From an uncultured Alphaproteobacteria bacterium (GTDB taxonomy: Bacteria > Pseudomonadota > Alphaproteobacteria > RF32 > CAG-239): DNA of 63,380 bases. The first letter of the stretch is position 1. Every line of letters begins with the position of its first letter. The position numbers and the translations under genes were made by a program. Positions 40,798 to 50,145 of this stretch are shown piece after piece. The stretch is taken from assembly GCA_910585375.1 (NCBI GenBank), contig CAJUCZ010000010.1, positions 1-63,380 of the forward strand, given 5' to 3'. The notes beneath the pieces are model-generated. The model was given only the letters and a program-made list of their open reading frames with translations. It was not told the DNA's origin and searched no databases.

Positions 40798-41942
40798 TTT
40801 TTCAATTTCTCGCTTAAATCTGTTTTTTCCCATGAAAAGCATCCGTTTTCATCCGGTGTGCGGCCAAAATGTCCATAGCTTGAGGTTGGGGTATAAACCG
40901 GCCGGTTCAATTTCAGCGTGCGGATAATGCCTTTCGGGCTCAAATCTACCATATCTTTCAGAATGTGCAAGATTTTTTGTTCGTCAACGCGGGCCGAACC
41001 CCGGCAATCTATGAAGAAAGACAGCGGTTCTTTCAGACCGATGGCATAAGACAGCTGAAGCAGGCATTCATCTGCTAATCCGGCAGCTACGACGTTTTTG
41101 GCAAGATAACGGAGCATATAGGCGGCCGAGCGATCAACTTTCGTTGCGTCTTTGCCGGAGAATGCGCCGCCGCCATGAGGAGCATAACCACCATAAGTAT
41201 CAACAATGATTTTCCGTCCGGTCAGTCCGGTGTCGCCGTCAGGTCCGCCAACGACAAAGCGTCCGGTCGGATTTATCAGGATATCTTGTTCGCAGGGAAA
41301 AAATTCCTGCGGGATTGTCCGGTGCAGGTTGCTGATAACTATTTCGCGGACTTGTTCCTGACTGAGCGCTTCAATGTGCTGGGTTGAAACCACAAGTTTG
41401 GCAATCCCGACAGGAATGCCGTTGGCGTAACGCAGTGTGACCTGACTTTTGGCATCTGGTTCAATCCCCGGAATTTCGCCATTGTGGCGAGCCAGATTCA
41501 GGTTTTGTAATATTTTGTGTGCCCAGAAAATGGCCAGAGGCATATAATGGGTGGCCAGTCCTTTTTCTTGGCAGGCATAACCAAACATGATACCTTGATC
41601 TCCTGCGCCGTCATTGTTGACGCCGAGGGCAATATCGGAGGATTGGCTGTGCAAGAAATTGTCTATGCGGACTGTCTGCCAGTTGAAGCCTTTTTGCGCA
41701 TAACCGATTTCTTTAATGGTCCGGCGGACGGTTTCTACAATATCTTCGTGCATGATAACGGCGTTACTGCTGGTTTCGCCAGAGATGATGACGCGATTGG
41801 TTGTGGCAAGTGTTTCAATTGCCGTACGGGAATCCGAATCTTTGCTTAGGTATAAATCGACAATGGCGTCGGAAATACGGTCGCATACTTTGTCAGGGTG
41901 TCCTTCTGATACCGATTCGCTGGTAAAAAAGTAATCTTGCAT
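40788..41942 (-). CDS. metK: S-adenosylmethionine synthetase
   Basis: The 384-residue enzyme makes SAM from ATP and methionine. Landmarks are SVSEGHPDKVCDRISDAIVD at the N-terminus, GAGDQGIMFGYA, the P-loop-like GGGAFSGKDATKVDRSAAY, and GHFGRTPDENGCFSWEKTD at the end. No SAM-II riboswitch could be picked out in the short gap after the upstream HTH gene. The terminator at 41975-42009 lies between the two genes, so metK has its own promoter or depends on read-through. Confidence 0.97.
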   Translation of the reverse strand: MQDYFFTSESVSEGHPDKVCDRISDAIVDLYLSKDSDSRTAIETLATTNRVIISGETSSNAVIMHEDIVETVRRTIKEIGYAQKGFNWQTVRIDNFLHSQSSDIALGVNNDGAGDQGIMFGYACQEKGLATHYMPLAIFWAHKILQNLNLARHNGEIPGIEPDAKSQVTLRYANGIPVGIAKLVVSTQHIEALSQEQVREIVISNLHRTIPQEFFPCEQDILINPTGRFVVGGPDGDTGLTGRKIIVDTYGGYAPHGGGAFSGKDATKVDRSAAYMLRYLAKNVVAAGLADECLLQLSYAIGLKEPLSFFIDCRGSARVDEQKILHILKDMVDLSPKGIIRTLKLNRPVYTPTSSYGHFGRTPDENGCFSWEKTDLSEKLKKCF

Positions 41943-41974
41943 TGTTTTTTCCTTGTCCGTTCTTTGTTTTAAGC

Positions 41975-42009
41975 ATAAAAAAAAGCCGGAATTTATCCAG
42001 CTTTTTTTG
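41975..42009 (-). terminator. Terminator of the HTH gene
   Basis: Read on the minus strand, AAAGCTGG / CCGGCTTT (one wobble) is followed by TTTTTTT. Confidence 0.75.
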
Positions 42010-42027
42010 TTAGTTATACTCGTTGTA

Positions 42028-42525
42028 TTATTCGCCGTCTTCGTCTTTGTTATAAGTGCTTTTTGACAAAGATATGATCAGGTCATAAACATGTTTGGCC
42101 GCTTTACGGTTGGGAATTTTGTAGTAAGCGCGAACCAACTCAATTGTTTCCTGACGGTTCATGGGGTCGGCGTCAAAAGCGGCATCGTCTTCGGCCAGAG
42201 CCAAAGGCGTACTGTCGGGAATGCTGAACATTCTCGGACTTTGGTTGGCAACTTCTTTGTCCATATCTTCATAAAAGAAACCAATGGGAACTTCCAAAAC
42301 TTTGCTGATGTCCCAAAGGCGGCTTGCCCCGACTCGGTTCATTCCGCGCTCATATTTCTGAACCTGTTGAAAGGTCAGACCTAATAACGAAGCCATTTTT
42401 TCCTGACTTAAGCCGAGAAGAGTACGACGCAGACGAATGCGATTGCCTACATGTACGTCGATGGGGTTAGGTTGTCCGGTTGGAGTTCTTCCCCGACTTG
42501 ATCTTTTAAAAGTTTCAGCAGTCAT
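42028..42525 (-). CDS. XRE-family transcriptional regulator
   Basis: The 165-residue protein has a helix-turn-helix domain at about 25-85 (VGNRIRLRRTLLGLSQEKMA, LLGLTFQQVQKYERGMNRVG, DISKVLEVPIGFFYEDM). A C-terminal region follows, with RQETIELVRAYYKIPNRKAA. This type of cro/C1 regulator is conserved in alphaproteobacteria, often beside metK or lnt, and its regulon is not known to me. It is transcribed with lnt upstream and ends at the terminator before metK. Confidence 0.85.
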   Translation of the reverse strand: MTAETFKRSSRGRTPTGQPNPIDVHVGNRIRLRRTLLGLSQEKMASLLGLTFQQVQKYERGMNRVGASRLWDISKVLEVPIGFFYEDMDKEVANQSPRMFSIPDSTPLALAEDDAAFDADPMNRQETIELVRAYYKIPNRKAAKHVYDLIISLSKSTYNKDEDGE

Positions 42526-42639
42526 TTTTTTTCCTTTACGCTTTTTATTTATATCTATTACTATAAATATGATTTTCCAAGCGTGTCGTCAACAAATTTT
42601 TTATATAATATGTTATATTATTTTTTGCTTATATATCTG

Positions 42640-44208
42640 TTATTGTTGAATTTGCTTCTTTTTCATATTTTTATGGTTTCTTTGAGAAATATAACAGGCA
42701 AGTATTATGTTGAAAAGATACAATGCTATGGGAACATGATTACCATGTTTATTGTAAAAAGTAAAGACAGAAGCTTCAGCCGGAAGGCGGATATCCATAA
42801 TATTTTGAATATTAAGCGGAATTGCGGCGATAACTTGTCCATAAGGCGAAATGGCGGCGCTGATGCCGCTGTTGGCCGCACGGATTATGGTAATGCCTTC
42901 TTCCACCGCACGCAGTCTTGCCGCCGTTAAATGCTGGTAAGGTCCCATAGAGTCTCCATACCAGCCGTCATTGGTCAGGTTTATCATCCATTCGGGTTTT
43001 TTTTGCCCGTTTATAATCTGGCGGGGAAAGATGATTTCATAACAAATGGTTGCGCTCAATTCCGGAAAGTTTTTTATGTGAAGGTTTTTCGGGCCGCTGC
43101 CGGTGCCGAAATCGGCAATGGTATTGGTGACCGGTCGAATGCGATCCGGCAGATACTGTTTCAGCGGTATGTATTCGCCAAAAGGCACCAGATGTGTTTT
43201 GTCATAATGGGCAATGATTTCTCCTTGTTTGTTGATGACAAACATTGAATTGAACGGAGTGTATCCGCCATTGGGTTTGCCCTCGTATCTGACCAGTCCG
43301 GTTATCAGGTATCCGTTATCCGGAATGGCGGCGGTTATGGCCTGCAGATGTTCTTTGTCAACATCCAGCGGAAAGGGAACAGCCGTTTCTCCCCAGATGA
43401 CAAAGTCAATTTTATCCAATCCGGCTGTTCGGCTTAAGGCGATGTATTTTTGAAAATTGTGTTCCAAGGCATTGCGATCCCATTTCATGGCTTGCGGGAT
43501 GGCCGGCTGGACAAGGCGAACAGTTGTTTTTCCGGCAGTTTGTGCGGCGGCGGAAAGCCGAAAAAAACCGATTCCGAAAAGGAGCGATAACAGCAAAGCC
43601 GGAATGCCGGCTGCCGGAAGCAGATTTTTTTTCTGCGGGTTGCAGAGATACAGTGCCGGAAAAGAAGAAATGAGAATTGTGATGAGAGAAAGTCCGTAAG
43701 TTCCCCACAGAGAGGCCGTTTGCAGCATAGTGTCTGAGAAAGCAAAAACCGAGCCGAGAAGATTCCATGGAAAACCGGTCAGGACGAAACTGCGCAGCCA
43801 TTCACTGAAACCCCAGAAGCCAGCAAATGCCAAAATCCGAGCAATAAGCGGCTTGAAGTAATAAGAAAGCCACAACGGCAGCCCGGTAAAAAGTCCGAAA
43901 AAAGCGCCGCCGGCCAACAAACAGAGCGGGTAGAGCCAGCCGAAAGCCGCGATATCCAACAACAAGGCATTGCCAATCCATGACAGGCCGAAAGCAAAAT
44001 GGCCAAAGCCGAAAATATAGCCGAGTTTCCATGCTTTCTTGGCTGTGTCCGCCGTTTTATCCAGCAGCCAGAACAGGCCGGAAAAACTTACAAAAAGAAT
44101 GGGAAAAATATGAAAAGGCGGCAAAGCATAAACGCTGAAAATGCCGAGTATAAAAGCCGTCGTTTGAGGAAAGGCCGAAAGCATGGCGGAAATGCGGCGG
44201 AAATGCAT
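42640..44208 (-). CDS. lnt: Apolipoprotein N-acyltransferase
   Basis: This 522-residue inner-membrane enzyme adds the third acyl chain to lipoproteins. Six or more membrane segments fill the first ~210 residues; the periplasmic nitrilase-like domain follows. The catalytic triad is visible: Glu in VIWGETAVPF, Lys in HYDKTHLVPFGEY, and Cys in SATICYEIIFP. The neighbouring order miaB-phoH-ybeY-lnt is usual, although the corC-type gene commonly found between ybeY and lnt is absent here. Confidence 0.95.
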   Translation of the reverse strand: MHFRRISAMLSAFPQTTAFILGIFSVYALPPFHIFPILFVSFSGLFWLLDKTADTAKKAWKLGYIFGFGHFAFGLSWIGNALLLDIAAFGWLYPLCLLAGGAFFGLFTGLPLWLSYYFKPLIARILAFAGFWGFSEWLRSFVLTGFPWNLLGSVFAFSDTMLQTASLWGTYGLSLITILISSFPALYLCNPQKKNLLPAAGIPALLLSLLFGIGFFRLSAAAQTAGKTTVRLVQPAIPQAMKWDRNALEHNFQKYIALSRTAGLDKIDFVIWGETAVPFPLDVDKEHLQAITAAIPDNGYLITGLVRYEGKPNGGYTPFNSMFVINKQGEIIAHYDKTHLVPFGEYIPLKQYLPDRIRPVTNTIADFGTGSGPKNLHIKNFPELSATICYEIIFPRQIINGQKKPEWMINLTNDGWYGDSMGPYQHLTAARLRAVEEGITIIRAANSGISAAISPYGQVIAAIPLNIQNIMDIRLPAEASVFTFYNKHGNHVPIALYLFNIILACYISQRNHKNMKKKQIQQ

Positions 44209-44223
44209 GGTTTTTCCTTTATG

Positions 44224-44742
44224 TTAATCCAGATAAGGATTTTTGATGTTTAGTTTTTCCAAAATTTTAACTTCACAGCTTTCCATATATTCGGCTTCTT
44301 CGTCTTCAATATGGTCAAAGCCGAGTAAATGCAGCAGACCGTGAGTCAAAAGATGGCAGTAATGGTCGGAAAGCGGAATTTGTTTCAGGTCAGCTTCACG
44401 TTCCAATGTTTCCAGAGCGATAATGATGTCGCCAAGTTCAACTTCTTCATACAGTTCACAGTCTTCGGCAAAAGCCTCATCATCAATATTGGCAAAAGAC
44501 AAGACATTGGTCGGTTTGTCCATGCCGCGAAATTCTTTATTGAGTTTTTGGACAGCGGCATCATTGCTCAGACAAAGGTTAACTTCAACCGGTTTTTTAC
44601 CATCCCAGAAATCAATTTCTCCGAGGGAAGATATATAATCAAAAACCGAGGACATGATTTGATTGGAAAGGCCGCCAAAATCCGGCAGTGCCTGATTCCA
44701 GCGGTCTTCTTCAACCGAAATTAAAAGACGGGTATTACTCAT
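44224..44742 (-). CDS. ybeY: Endoribonuclease YbeY
   Basis: The 172-residue metalloprotein has the zinc motif H-x3-H-x5-H, seen as HLLTHGLLHLLGFDHI, and the central NKEFRGMDKPTNVLSFA. It takes part in 16S rRNA 3'-end maturation and ribosome quality control. I start at ATG 44742, overlapping the phoH stop by eight bases; translation is probably coupled. Confidence 0.95.
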   Translation of the reverse strand: MSNTRLLISVEEDRWNQALPDFGGLSNQIMSSVFDYISSLGEIDFWDGKKPVEVNLCLSNDAAVQKLNKEFRGMDKPTNVLSFANIDDEAFAEDCELYEEVELGDIIIALETLEREADLKQIPLSDHYCHLLTHGLLHLLGFDHIEDEEAEYMESCEVKILEKLNIKNPYLD

Positions 44743-45700
44743 CACCGTAAGTCTTTTTGCTCCTTTCTTCATAGGCTTTGACGATTTTTGCCACCAGACC
44801 GTGACGGACGACGTCGGCGGCGCTGAAGCGGACTGAACTGATATTCTCGATGCCTTTTAATGTTTCAAGCGAATCGCGCAAGCCGGAGATTGTGCCTTTG
44901 GGCAGGTCAACCTGACTTAAGTCGCCGTTGACGACCATCCGGGAGTTCTCACCCAAACGGGTCAGAAACATTTTCATCTGCATTGGTGTGGTATTTTGAG
45001 CCTCGTCAAGGATGATGAAAGAATTTGACAATGTGCGGCCGCGCATGAATGCCAGCGGGGCAATTTCGATTTCTCCGAGCGCCAGCTTTTTATCAACCTG
45101 TTCGGCCGGCAGCATCTCATACAAGGCATCATACAGCGGACGCAGGTACGGGTCGACTTTTTCTTTTAAGTCTCCAGGCAGAAAACCGAGGTTTTCTCCT
45201 GCTTCAACGGCCGGGCGTGACAGAATGATCTTGTCGATTTTACCTTCCAGCATCATGGAGACCGCCAGTGCGACCGCCAGATAAGTTTTACCGGTACCGG
45301 CCGGCCCCAGACCGAAGACAAGTTCGTTTTTCATCATTTCCTGAATGTAAGCCGCCTGAGTGGCCGAACGCGGATAAATATGGCGTTTTTTAGTTTTTAA
45401 AACAATATTTTCCATATTGTCTTCGGCAATTTTTTCTGCGCCGGCGCCGGAGATTCGGACCGCGGCTTTAACTTCCTCTTCATTAATGTCGATATTTTTG
45501 CCGACTTTGTGATACAGAATGTCAATGGCGGTTTGTGCCTGAACGGCGGCATCTTTGTCGCCGGTGATTTTGATTTGGTTGCCGAAAGAAGATATTTCCA
45601 CATTCAACAGTTTTTCAAGCAGGCGCAGATGCGAATCCTGCGGACCGACGACTTGTTGTACCAAAAGATTGTTATAAAGTTCCAAATTGATTTCTGCCAT
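44735..45700 (-). CDS. phoH: PhoH family ATPase
   Basis: The 321-residue P-loop protein has Walker A GLGPAGTGKTYLAVALAV, Walker B SFIILDEAQN, and NGDLSQVDLP. An N-terminal KH-like region suggests RNA binding. The family's role is uncertain, but gene linkage to ybeY points to RNA metabolism. ATG 45700 (MAEINLEL) has GGAAGG upstream. It begins five bases after miaB ends. Confidence 0.93.
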   Translation of the reverse strand: MAEINLELYNNLLVQQVVGPQDSHLRLLEKLLNVEISSFGNQIKITGDKDAAVQAQTAIDILYHKVGKNIDINEEEVKAAVRISGAGAEKIAEDNMENIVLKTKKRHIYPRSATQAAYIQEMMKNELVFGLGPAGTGKTYLAVALAVSMMLEGKIDKIILSRPAVEAGENLGFLPGDLKEKVDPYLRPLYDALYEMLPAEQVDKKLALGEIEIAPLAFMRGRTLSNSFIILDEAQNTTPMQMKMFLTRLGENSRMVVNGDLSQVDLPKGTISGLRDSLETLKGIENISSVRFSAADVVRHGLVAKIVKAYEERSKKTYGDE

Positions 45701-45705
45701 GATCT

Positions 45706-47037
45706 TCACCCTTCCACTACCCCGATCAGGGAGTTTGTTGCTGCTTCGGTTATTTTTATGTTTACGATTTTGTTTAAAAAGTTTTTATCCAGTTCGGCGT
45801 GCAGGTTTTGCATATACGGCGTGCGTCCGAACAGCTGGTTGCGGCCGCGGCCTTTGCTCTCAAAGAGAACCGGCATAATTTTGCCGATGCTGTCCCTGTT
45901 GAATTTCAGCTGATAAGAAAATAATAAATCCTGCAATATATTCAGCCGCTCTTTTTTGATTTTTTCTTCAACCTGATTTTTCAGCAGGGCGGCCGGTGTT
46001 CCGGCACGGCGGGAATATTTGAACGAAAAGGCCTGAATATACTTGACGCGGTTGACAATGTCGAGCGTGGCCTGAAAGTCTTCATCGGTTTCTCCGGGGA
46101 AGCCGACAATAAAGTCAGACGACATGCCGATTGCCGGATTGGCTTTATGCAGTTTTTCAACTACCCGCAGATAATCGGCCGAGGTATGGCGGCGGTTCAT
46201 AGCTTTTAAAATCCGGTCGGATCCGGACTGGACCGGAAGATGCAGGTAAGGCATCAACTTGTCTAAATCATGGTGGCATTCAATCAGGTCATCGGTCATG
46301 TCGGCCGGATAAGAAGTGGTATAACGCAAGCGCCGCAGGCCGTCTATATGTGCGAGTTCGCGCAGCAGGTAGGACAGCGGCCGTTCTTTGCCGGCGCTGT
46401 CCTCTCCATGGTAAGAATTGACATTTTGCCCCAGCAGGTTAATTTCGAGCGCACCGTTTTGAACCAGCTTTTGCGCTTCTGCGATGACCTCTTTGACAGG
46501 ACGGGAATATTCGGCGCCGCGGGTATAAGGGACAACGCAGTAGGTGCAGAAGTTGTTGCAACCTTCCTGAACGGCCAGAAAAGCACAGGAAGAACGGTTG
46601 TCGTTTTGCGGCAGATAATCAAATTTGGATTCAGCCGGAAAGTCGGTATCAATGACGGGCGTGCCTTTTTGACGCCCGAGTTTGGCAAGAATTTCCGGAA
46701 TGCGGTGATAAGTAAGCGGACCGGTAGCAAAGTCTACAAAGGGTGCTCTTTTGGCAATTTGCTCGTCTTCGGCCTGAACAACGCAGCCGACAACGCCGAT
46801 AATGGTATCGCGTCCCTGTTGGCGGCGTTCTTCTTTGATAAGATTAATGCGCCCAAGGTCGGAAAAGACTTTTTCCGCAGCTTTTTCCCTGATATGGCAG
46901 GTGTTAAAAATAATCAAATCGGCGTCTTTGGGAGCAGAAGCTTCCCGATATCCCAGATTTTGCAGAATGCCGGCGATGCGTTCCGAATCGTATACATTCA
47001 TCTGGCAGCCGAAAGTTTTAATAAAATAGTGTTTCAC
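45706..47037 (-). CDS. miaB: tRNA-2-methylthio-N6-dimethylallyladenosine synthase
   Basis: The 443-residue radical-SAM methylthiotransferase modifies A37. The N-terminal UPF0004 domain has KTFGCQMNVYDSERIAGIL and further Cys near NTCHIREKA and GVVGCV. The radical SAM cluster is CNNFCTYCVVPYTRG. A C-terminal TRAM domain binds RNA. It is the first gene of the miaB-phoH-ybeY-lnt unit. Confidence 0.96.
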   Translation of the reverse strand: MKHYFIKTFGCQMNVYDSERIAGILQNLGYREASAPKDADLIIFNTCHIREKAAEKVFSDLGRINLIKEERRQQGRDTIIGVVGCVVQAEDEQIAKRAPFVDFATGPLTYHRIPEILAKLGRQKGTPVIDTDFPAESKFDYLPQNDNRSSCAFLAVQEGCNNFCTYCVVPYTRGAEYSRPVKEVIAEAQKLVQNGALEINLLGQNVNSYHGEDSAGKERPLSYLLRELAHIDGLRRLRYTTSYPADMTDDLIECHHDLDKLMPYLHLPVQSGSDRILKAMNRRHTSADYLRVVEKLHKANPAIGMSSDFIVGFPGETDEDFQATLDIVNRVKYIQAFSFKYSRRAGTPAALLKNQVEEKIKKERLNILQDLLFSYQLKFNRDSIGKIMPVLFESKGRGRNQLFGRTPYMQNLHAELDKNFLNKIVNIKITEAATNSLIGVVEG

Positions 47038-47214
47038 GCTTTTCTCGCTCTTATTTTCCTATCCTTATATTTTAAGCCAAAAGGTCAGGGATTTCAACCG
47101 AATTTTGTGTTATCTGCAGCGGATTTTCTTTTCCGTTGCGGAGGTGCATGCTTTTTTGTTGCAAAAAACGGCAGTTTTGGTAAGATAAAATAAAAGTTAA
47201 TCAGGAGGCTTGTT

Positions 47215-47661
47215 ATGGCTAGTTTTAAATTGGAGCAGGATATGGAATATCTCACCAGACTTAATGAAGATCAACGAATCGCTTTTATGAAAGCATTGGC
47301 CAGACTGGCCAACGCAGACGGGAAACTTGACGAAGATGAGAAAGCTTTTATCCGCGAGGTTGCCAAAGTATACGGCGTATCAGAAAGCCGGCTTGAAGAA
47401 ATTCTTCATCAAGGGTCGGATGATGAAATTGTTGAAGCCGTTAAAATCATTGACAACCGTAAAGCCGCTTTGGAACTGGTTAAAGAAATGTGTATTCTGG
47501 CGCATGCCGATGACGAACTTTCGGACAGTGAAACGCTGCTTATCGGCAGGGTCGGACAGGCCATGGGAGTGGAGCTGGAAAAAATTGAACAAATCAGCCG
47601 GTGGGTGATTGATCGTTTAATTTGGCTGGAAGAAGGACGGATTATTTTTGAAGAAGTGTAG
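47215..47661 (+). CDS. TerB-domain protein
   Basis: The 148-residue helical protein has an acidic metal-binding pattern repeated twice: ARLANADGKLDEDEKAFIRE and MCILAHADDELSDSETLLIG. These match the TerB/DjlA-N fold, found in tellurite-resistance and stress proteins and able to bind metal at the inner membrane. The start is ATG 47215 with CAGGAGG ahead. It is followed 14 bases later by a gene of unknown function with which it is probably co-transcribed. Confidence 0.8.
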   Translation: MASFKLEQDMEYLTRLNEDQRIAFMKALARLANADGKLDEDEKAFIREVAKVYGVSESRLEEILHQGSDDEIVEAVKIIDNRKAALELVKEMCILAHADDELSDSETLLIGRVGQAMGVELEKIEQISRWVIDRLIWLEEGRIIFEEV

Positions 47662-47675
47662 AACGGAGGGACAGC

Positions 47676-48557
47676 ATGAGTGCGGCAGACCAGATTAATG
47701 AATTGCGCGGCCTGAGTAATGCCGGCGGCGGCGTTGTCAGAAACAACAATGAGCTGATTCAAAAAGGTTTGGAACATGCTTATCCCCGAATCAGCAAGGA
47801 TGAAAAAGAAGCGCTGGCTATTCAGCTGGAGGTTAAGTCTGACGGCAGGGTTAAAATCGGCGATAAGGAAATTACGGTCGGCGAACTTGATTTTATTGTG
47901 GCGAATTCGATTCAGACCATTACATCCGAGACTGATCCGAAAAACGAGTATTTTACTTGGATTGAAGATGGGATAGACATTATCAAAGATATGTCAACCG
48001 ACGGGGTAACTAAAGAAGAACTGGAAAGAAGAAACGAATTTTTAGCAGATTTGGATCAACGGGAAACCGAGGTCAAAATGTGTATTTCTTTGTATCAGCG
48101 GGCGGCTATGGGAACAGGCCATCTGGCTGATACGGCCAAAGAAAAAATTGCTTTTTTGCAGAAAAAATGGGCAAAGCTTATGGAAATCCGCAGTGCTGTC
48201 AAACTTTCGACGCAGAATTATGCCGATGAAAAGAAATTGGACCGGATTACCAATGATCGGACAAAGCTTTATCTGCTGGCGCTTTATTTTATGCGGCAGG
48301 GGCGTGAAATTCCGCACCGGCTGAAGACAAAACTTGAAATTAATTACGGTATTACGTTCGAAGACGGTCTGGCCGAGCAGATGATTAACAGAGTTAATCG
48401 CGAGCCGTTAACGAAAAAGCAAACAATTGATCGTATAAATGCACTTAGAGGCAGGCTGCCGGAGAGCAAACATCCGGTGTTGTCCATACATAAACAGAAC
48501 TTTAATTCGGCTCAGTTTGAAAGATTGAGCAGGCAGTATATGAACAGTTATAACTAG
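47676..48557 (+). CDS. 293-residue hypothetical protein
   Basis: A soluble, largely helical protein starting MSAADQINELRGLSNAGGGV, with no signal peptide or membrane segment. The middle (about 120-200) is a charged helical array, and the C-terminal part is basic. I do not recognise a family. It lies between a TerB gene and a yggT-like gene with short gaps (14 and 12 bases). A strong GGAGG precedes the ATG, so expression is well supported. Confidence 0.75.
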   Translation: MSAADQINELRGLSNAGGGVVRNNNELIQKGLEHAYPRISKDEKEALAIQLEVKSDGRVKIGDKEITVGELDFIVANSIQTITSETDPKNEYFTWIEDGIDIIKDMSTDGVTKEELERRNEFLADLDQRETEVKMCISLYQRAAMGTGHLADTAKEKIAFLQKKWAKLMEIRSAVKLSTQNYADEKKLDRITNDRTKLYLLALYFMRQGREIPHRLKTKLEINYGITFEDGLAEQMINRVNREPLTKKQTIDRINALRGRLPESKHPVLSIHKQNFNSAQFERLSRQYMNSYN

Positions 48558-48569
48558 GAGATAAAAATT

Positions 48570-48869
48570 ATGGGTGCTTTATTTGAGCCGTTTTTATATA
48601 TTATCGGACTGCTTTTGAATATTTATTTCAAAATCGTTGTTGTGGAAGTTGTTTTGCATTGGTTGATTCATTTCAAAATTTTGGACGTTACCAACAAATA
48701 TGCCAAAAAGACAATGGAGATTTTGGAAAACGTTACGCATCCGGTTTATGATAAAATCCGCAGTAAATTGCCGCCTGTTTCCGGGTTTGACTATTCTCCG
48801 TTTGTTTTGCTTTTGGTTTTGCTGTTTCTGGAACGTATGGTTTTCAGATTGAGCGACATCATTTTGTAA
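48570..48869 (+). CDS. yggT: YggT family membrane protein
   Basis: The 99-residue protein has two membrane segments (about 8-30 and 77-95) around a conserved NVTHPVYDKIRSKLPPVSGF-type loop, the hallmark of YggT, a family linked to osmotic and division-related functions in bacteria and organelles. The next gene encodes a DUF167 protein, as in many proteobacteria. Confidence 0.88.
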   Translation: MGALFEPFLYIIGLLLNIYFKIVVVEVVLHWLIHFKILDVTNKYAKKTMEILENVTHPVYDKIRSKLPPVSGFDYSPFVLLLVLLFLERMVFRLSDIIL

Positions 48870-48905
48870 CCGTTGTTTTCCAAACAAAAAGGTTGGTCTT
48901 TTTAG

Positions 48906-49226
48906 ATGGCAGATATCACAGAAAAGACACCTCAGGGTTTGATGTTAAGAGTTAGGATTGCCCCTAACTCTTCTTCTTGTTCCATAAACGGGGTTTATAC
49001 GGATGCCAACGGTGCCGCGTATTTGAAGGTTTCGGTTAATGCCGTGCCGGAAAAGGGGAAAGCCAACAAAGAGTTGATTGTCTTTCTGGCAAAATTTTTT
49101 AGGTTGGCAAAATCCCGACTGAAAATTGTCAGCGGTGAAACAGACAGGTGTAAAAAAATCTGTATTGAGGCTGATGATGACGAAGTCATGCAACTTATTG
49201 CAAAATTAAAAGAGGAAGTATTATGA
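48906..49226 (+). CDS. yggU: DUF167 family protein (YggU-like)
   Basis: The 106-residue protein has the DUF167 pattern: LRVRIAPNSSSCSINGV, YLKVSVNAVPEKGKANKELI, FLAKFFRLAKSRLKIVSGET. The function is not established. Its stop overlaps the folD start by four bases (ATGA), so translation is coupled. Confidence 0.92.
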   Translation: MADITEKTPQGLMLRVRIAPNSSSCSINGVYTDANGAAYLKVSVNAVPEKGKANKELIVFLAKFFRLAKSRLKIVSGETDRCKKICIEADDDEVMQLIAKLKEEVL

Positions 49227-50080
49227 CACACAGCTGCAGTATCATTGACGGAAAAAAAATCGCTCAGGAAATTCGTGCATCGTTGAAAAAGCAGATTTCC
49301 GATATGGCAGCCAGACCGGTTTTGGCGGTTATTTCCGTCGGGGATGACGAGGCCAGCCGCATTTATGTGCGCAATAAAGAAAAAGCTGCTGCCGAAATCG
49401 GCATGGAATGCAGATCGCTGCATTTTAGCAACACTGTTGCTGAAAAAGAGCTGTTGGAGGTTATTGAAGCTTTGAATAAGAACGAAAGCGTGAATGGGAT
49501 AATCATCCAGCAGCCGCTGCCGTGTCATTTGAAGACGGCTTGTCTGGTGGAAGCCGTCATGCCCTGTAAGGATGTTGATGGTTTCGGGCCGGTGAATCTG
49601 GGGCTTTTGCAGATGAACAGTCCCGAGGCTGTTATTGCGGCAACGCCGAAAGGGGTTCTTCGCCTGATAAAAAGCACTCAAGTTGAACTTGCCGGTAAGC
49701 ATGCTGTTATTATCGGGCGTTCCAATATTGTCGGAAAGCCGATGGCAAGTCTGCTTTTGAATCAGGACTGTACGGTTACGGTTGCCCATTCCAAGACGAT
49801 TGATTTACCGGCACTTGTCCGGCAGGCGGATATTGTCGTGGCGGCCTGCGGTTGTGAAAAGCTGGTTAAAGGTGACTGGGTTAAGGACGGTGCCGTGTTG
49901 ATTGATGTCGGGATTAACCGCGGTTCAGATGGCAGACTTTGCGGCGATATTGATTTTGAGGCGCTGGCCGGTCGTGATGTTTGGATTACGCCGGTTCCTG
50001 GGGGCGTGGGACCGATGACCGTGGCTATGCTTTTAGAAAATACATGGCGCGCTTATAAAAACCAAAAAAACATTTTGTAA
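49223..50080 (+). CDS. folD: Bifunctional methylenetetrahydrofolate dehydrogenase/cyclohydrolase
   Basis: The 285-residue enzyme of one-carbon metabolism has SVGDDEASRIYVRNKEKAA (catalytic Tyr and Lys region), IIQQPLPCHL, KDVDGFGPVNLGLL, the NADP site HAVIIGRSNIVGKPMASLLL, and PVPGGVGPMTVAMLLENT. It makes 10-formyl-THF, needed for fMet-tRNA and purines. Confidence 0.97.
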   Translation: MTHSCSIIDGKKIAQEIRASLKKQISDMAARPVLAVISVGDDEASRIYVRNKEKAAAEIGMECRSLHFSNTVAEKELLEVIEALNKNESVNGIIIQQPLPCHLKTACLVEAVMPCKDVDGFGPVNLGLLQMNSPEAVIAATPKGVLRLIKSTQVELAGKHAVIIGRSNIVGKPMASLLLNQDCTVTVAHSKTIDLPALVRQADIVVAACGCEKLVKGDWVKDGAVLIDVGINRGSDGRLCGDIDFEALAGRDVWITPVPGGVGPMTVAMLLENTWRAYKNQKNIL

Positions 50081-50145
50081 TCTTTTAAAATCGTTTCCAG
50101 CTCTTATATATTTTCTATTCAATTGTTTGGTGCAAAGGAAGGGAA

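Noticed and set aside
41943..42027. Possible SAM riboswitch before metK
   Set aside because: The 85-base gap is mostly the terminator of the upstream gene; no SAM-II core could be recognised.
42448..42460. ACATGTACGT resembling the hairpin apex
   Set aside because: It lies inside the HTH coding sequence and has no flanking inverted arms.
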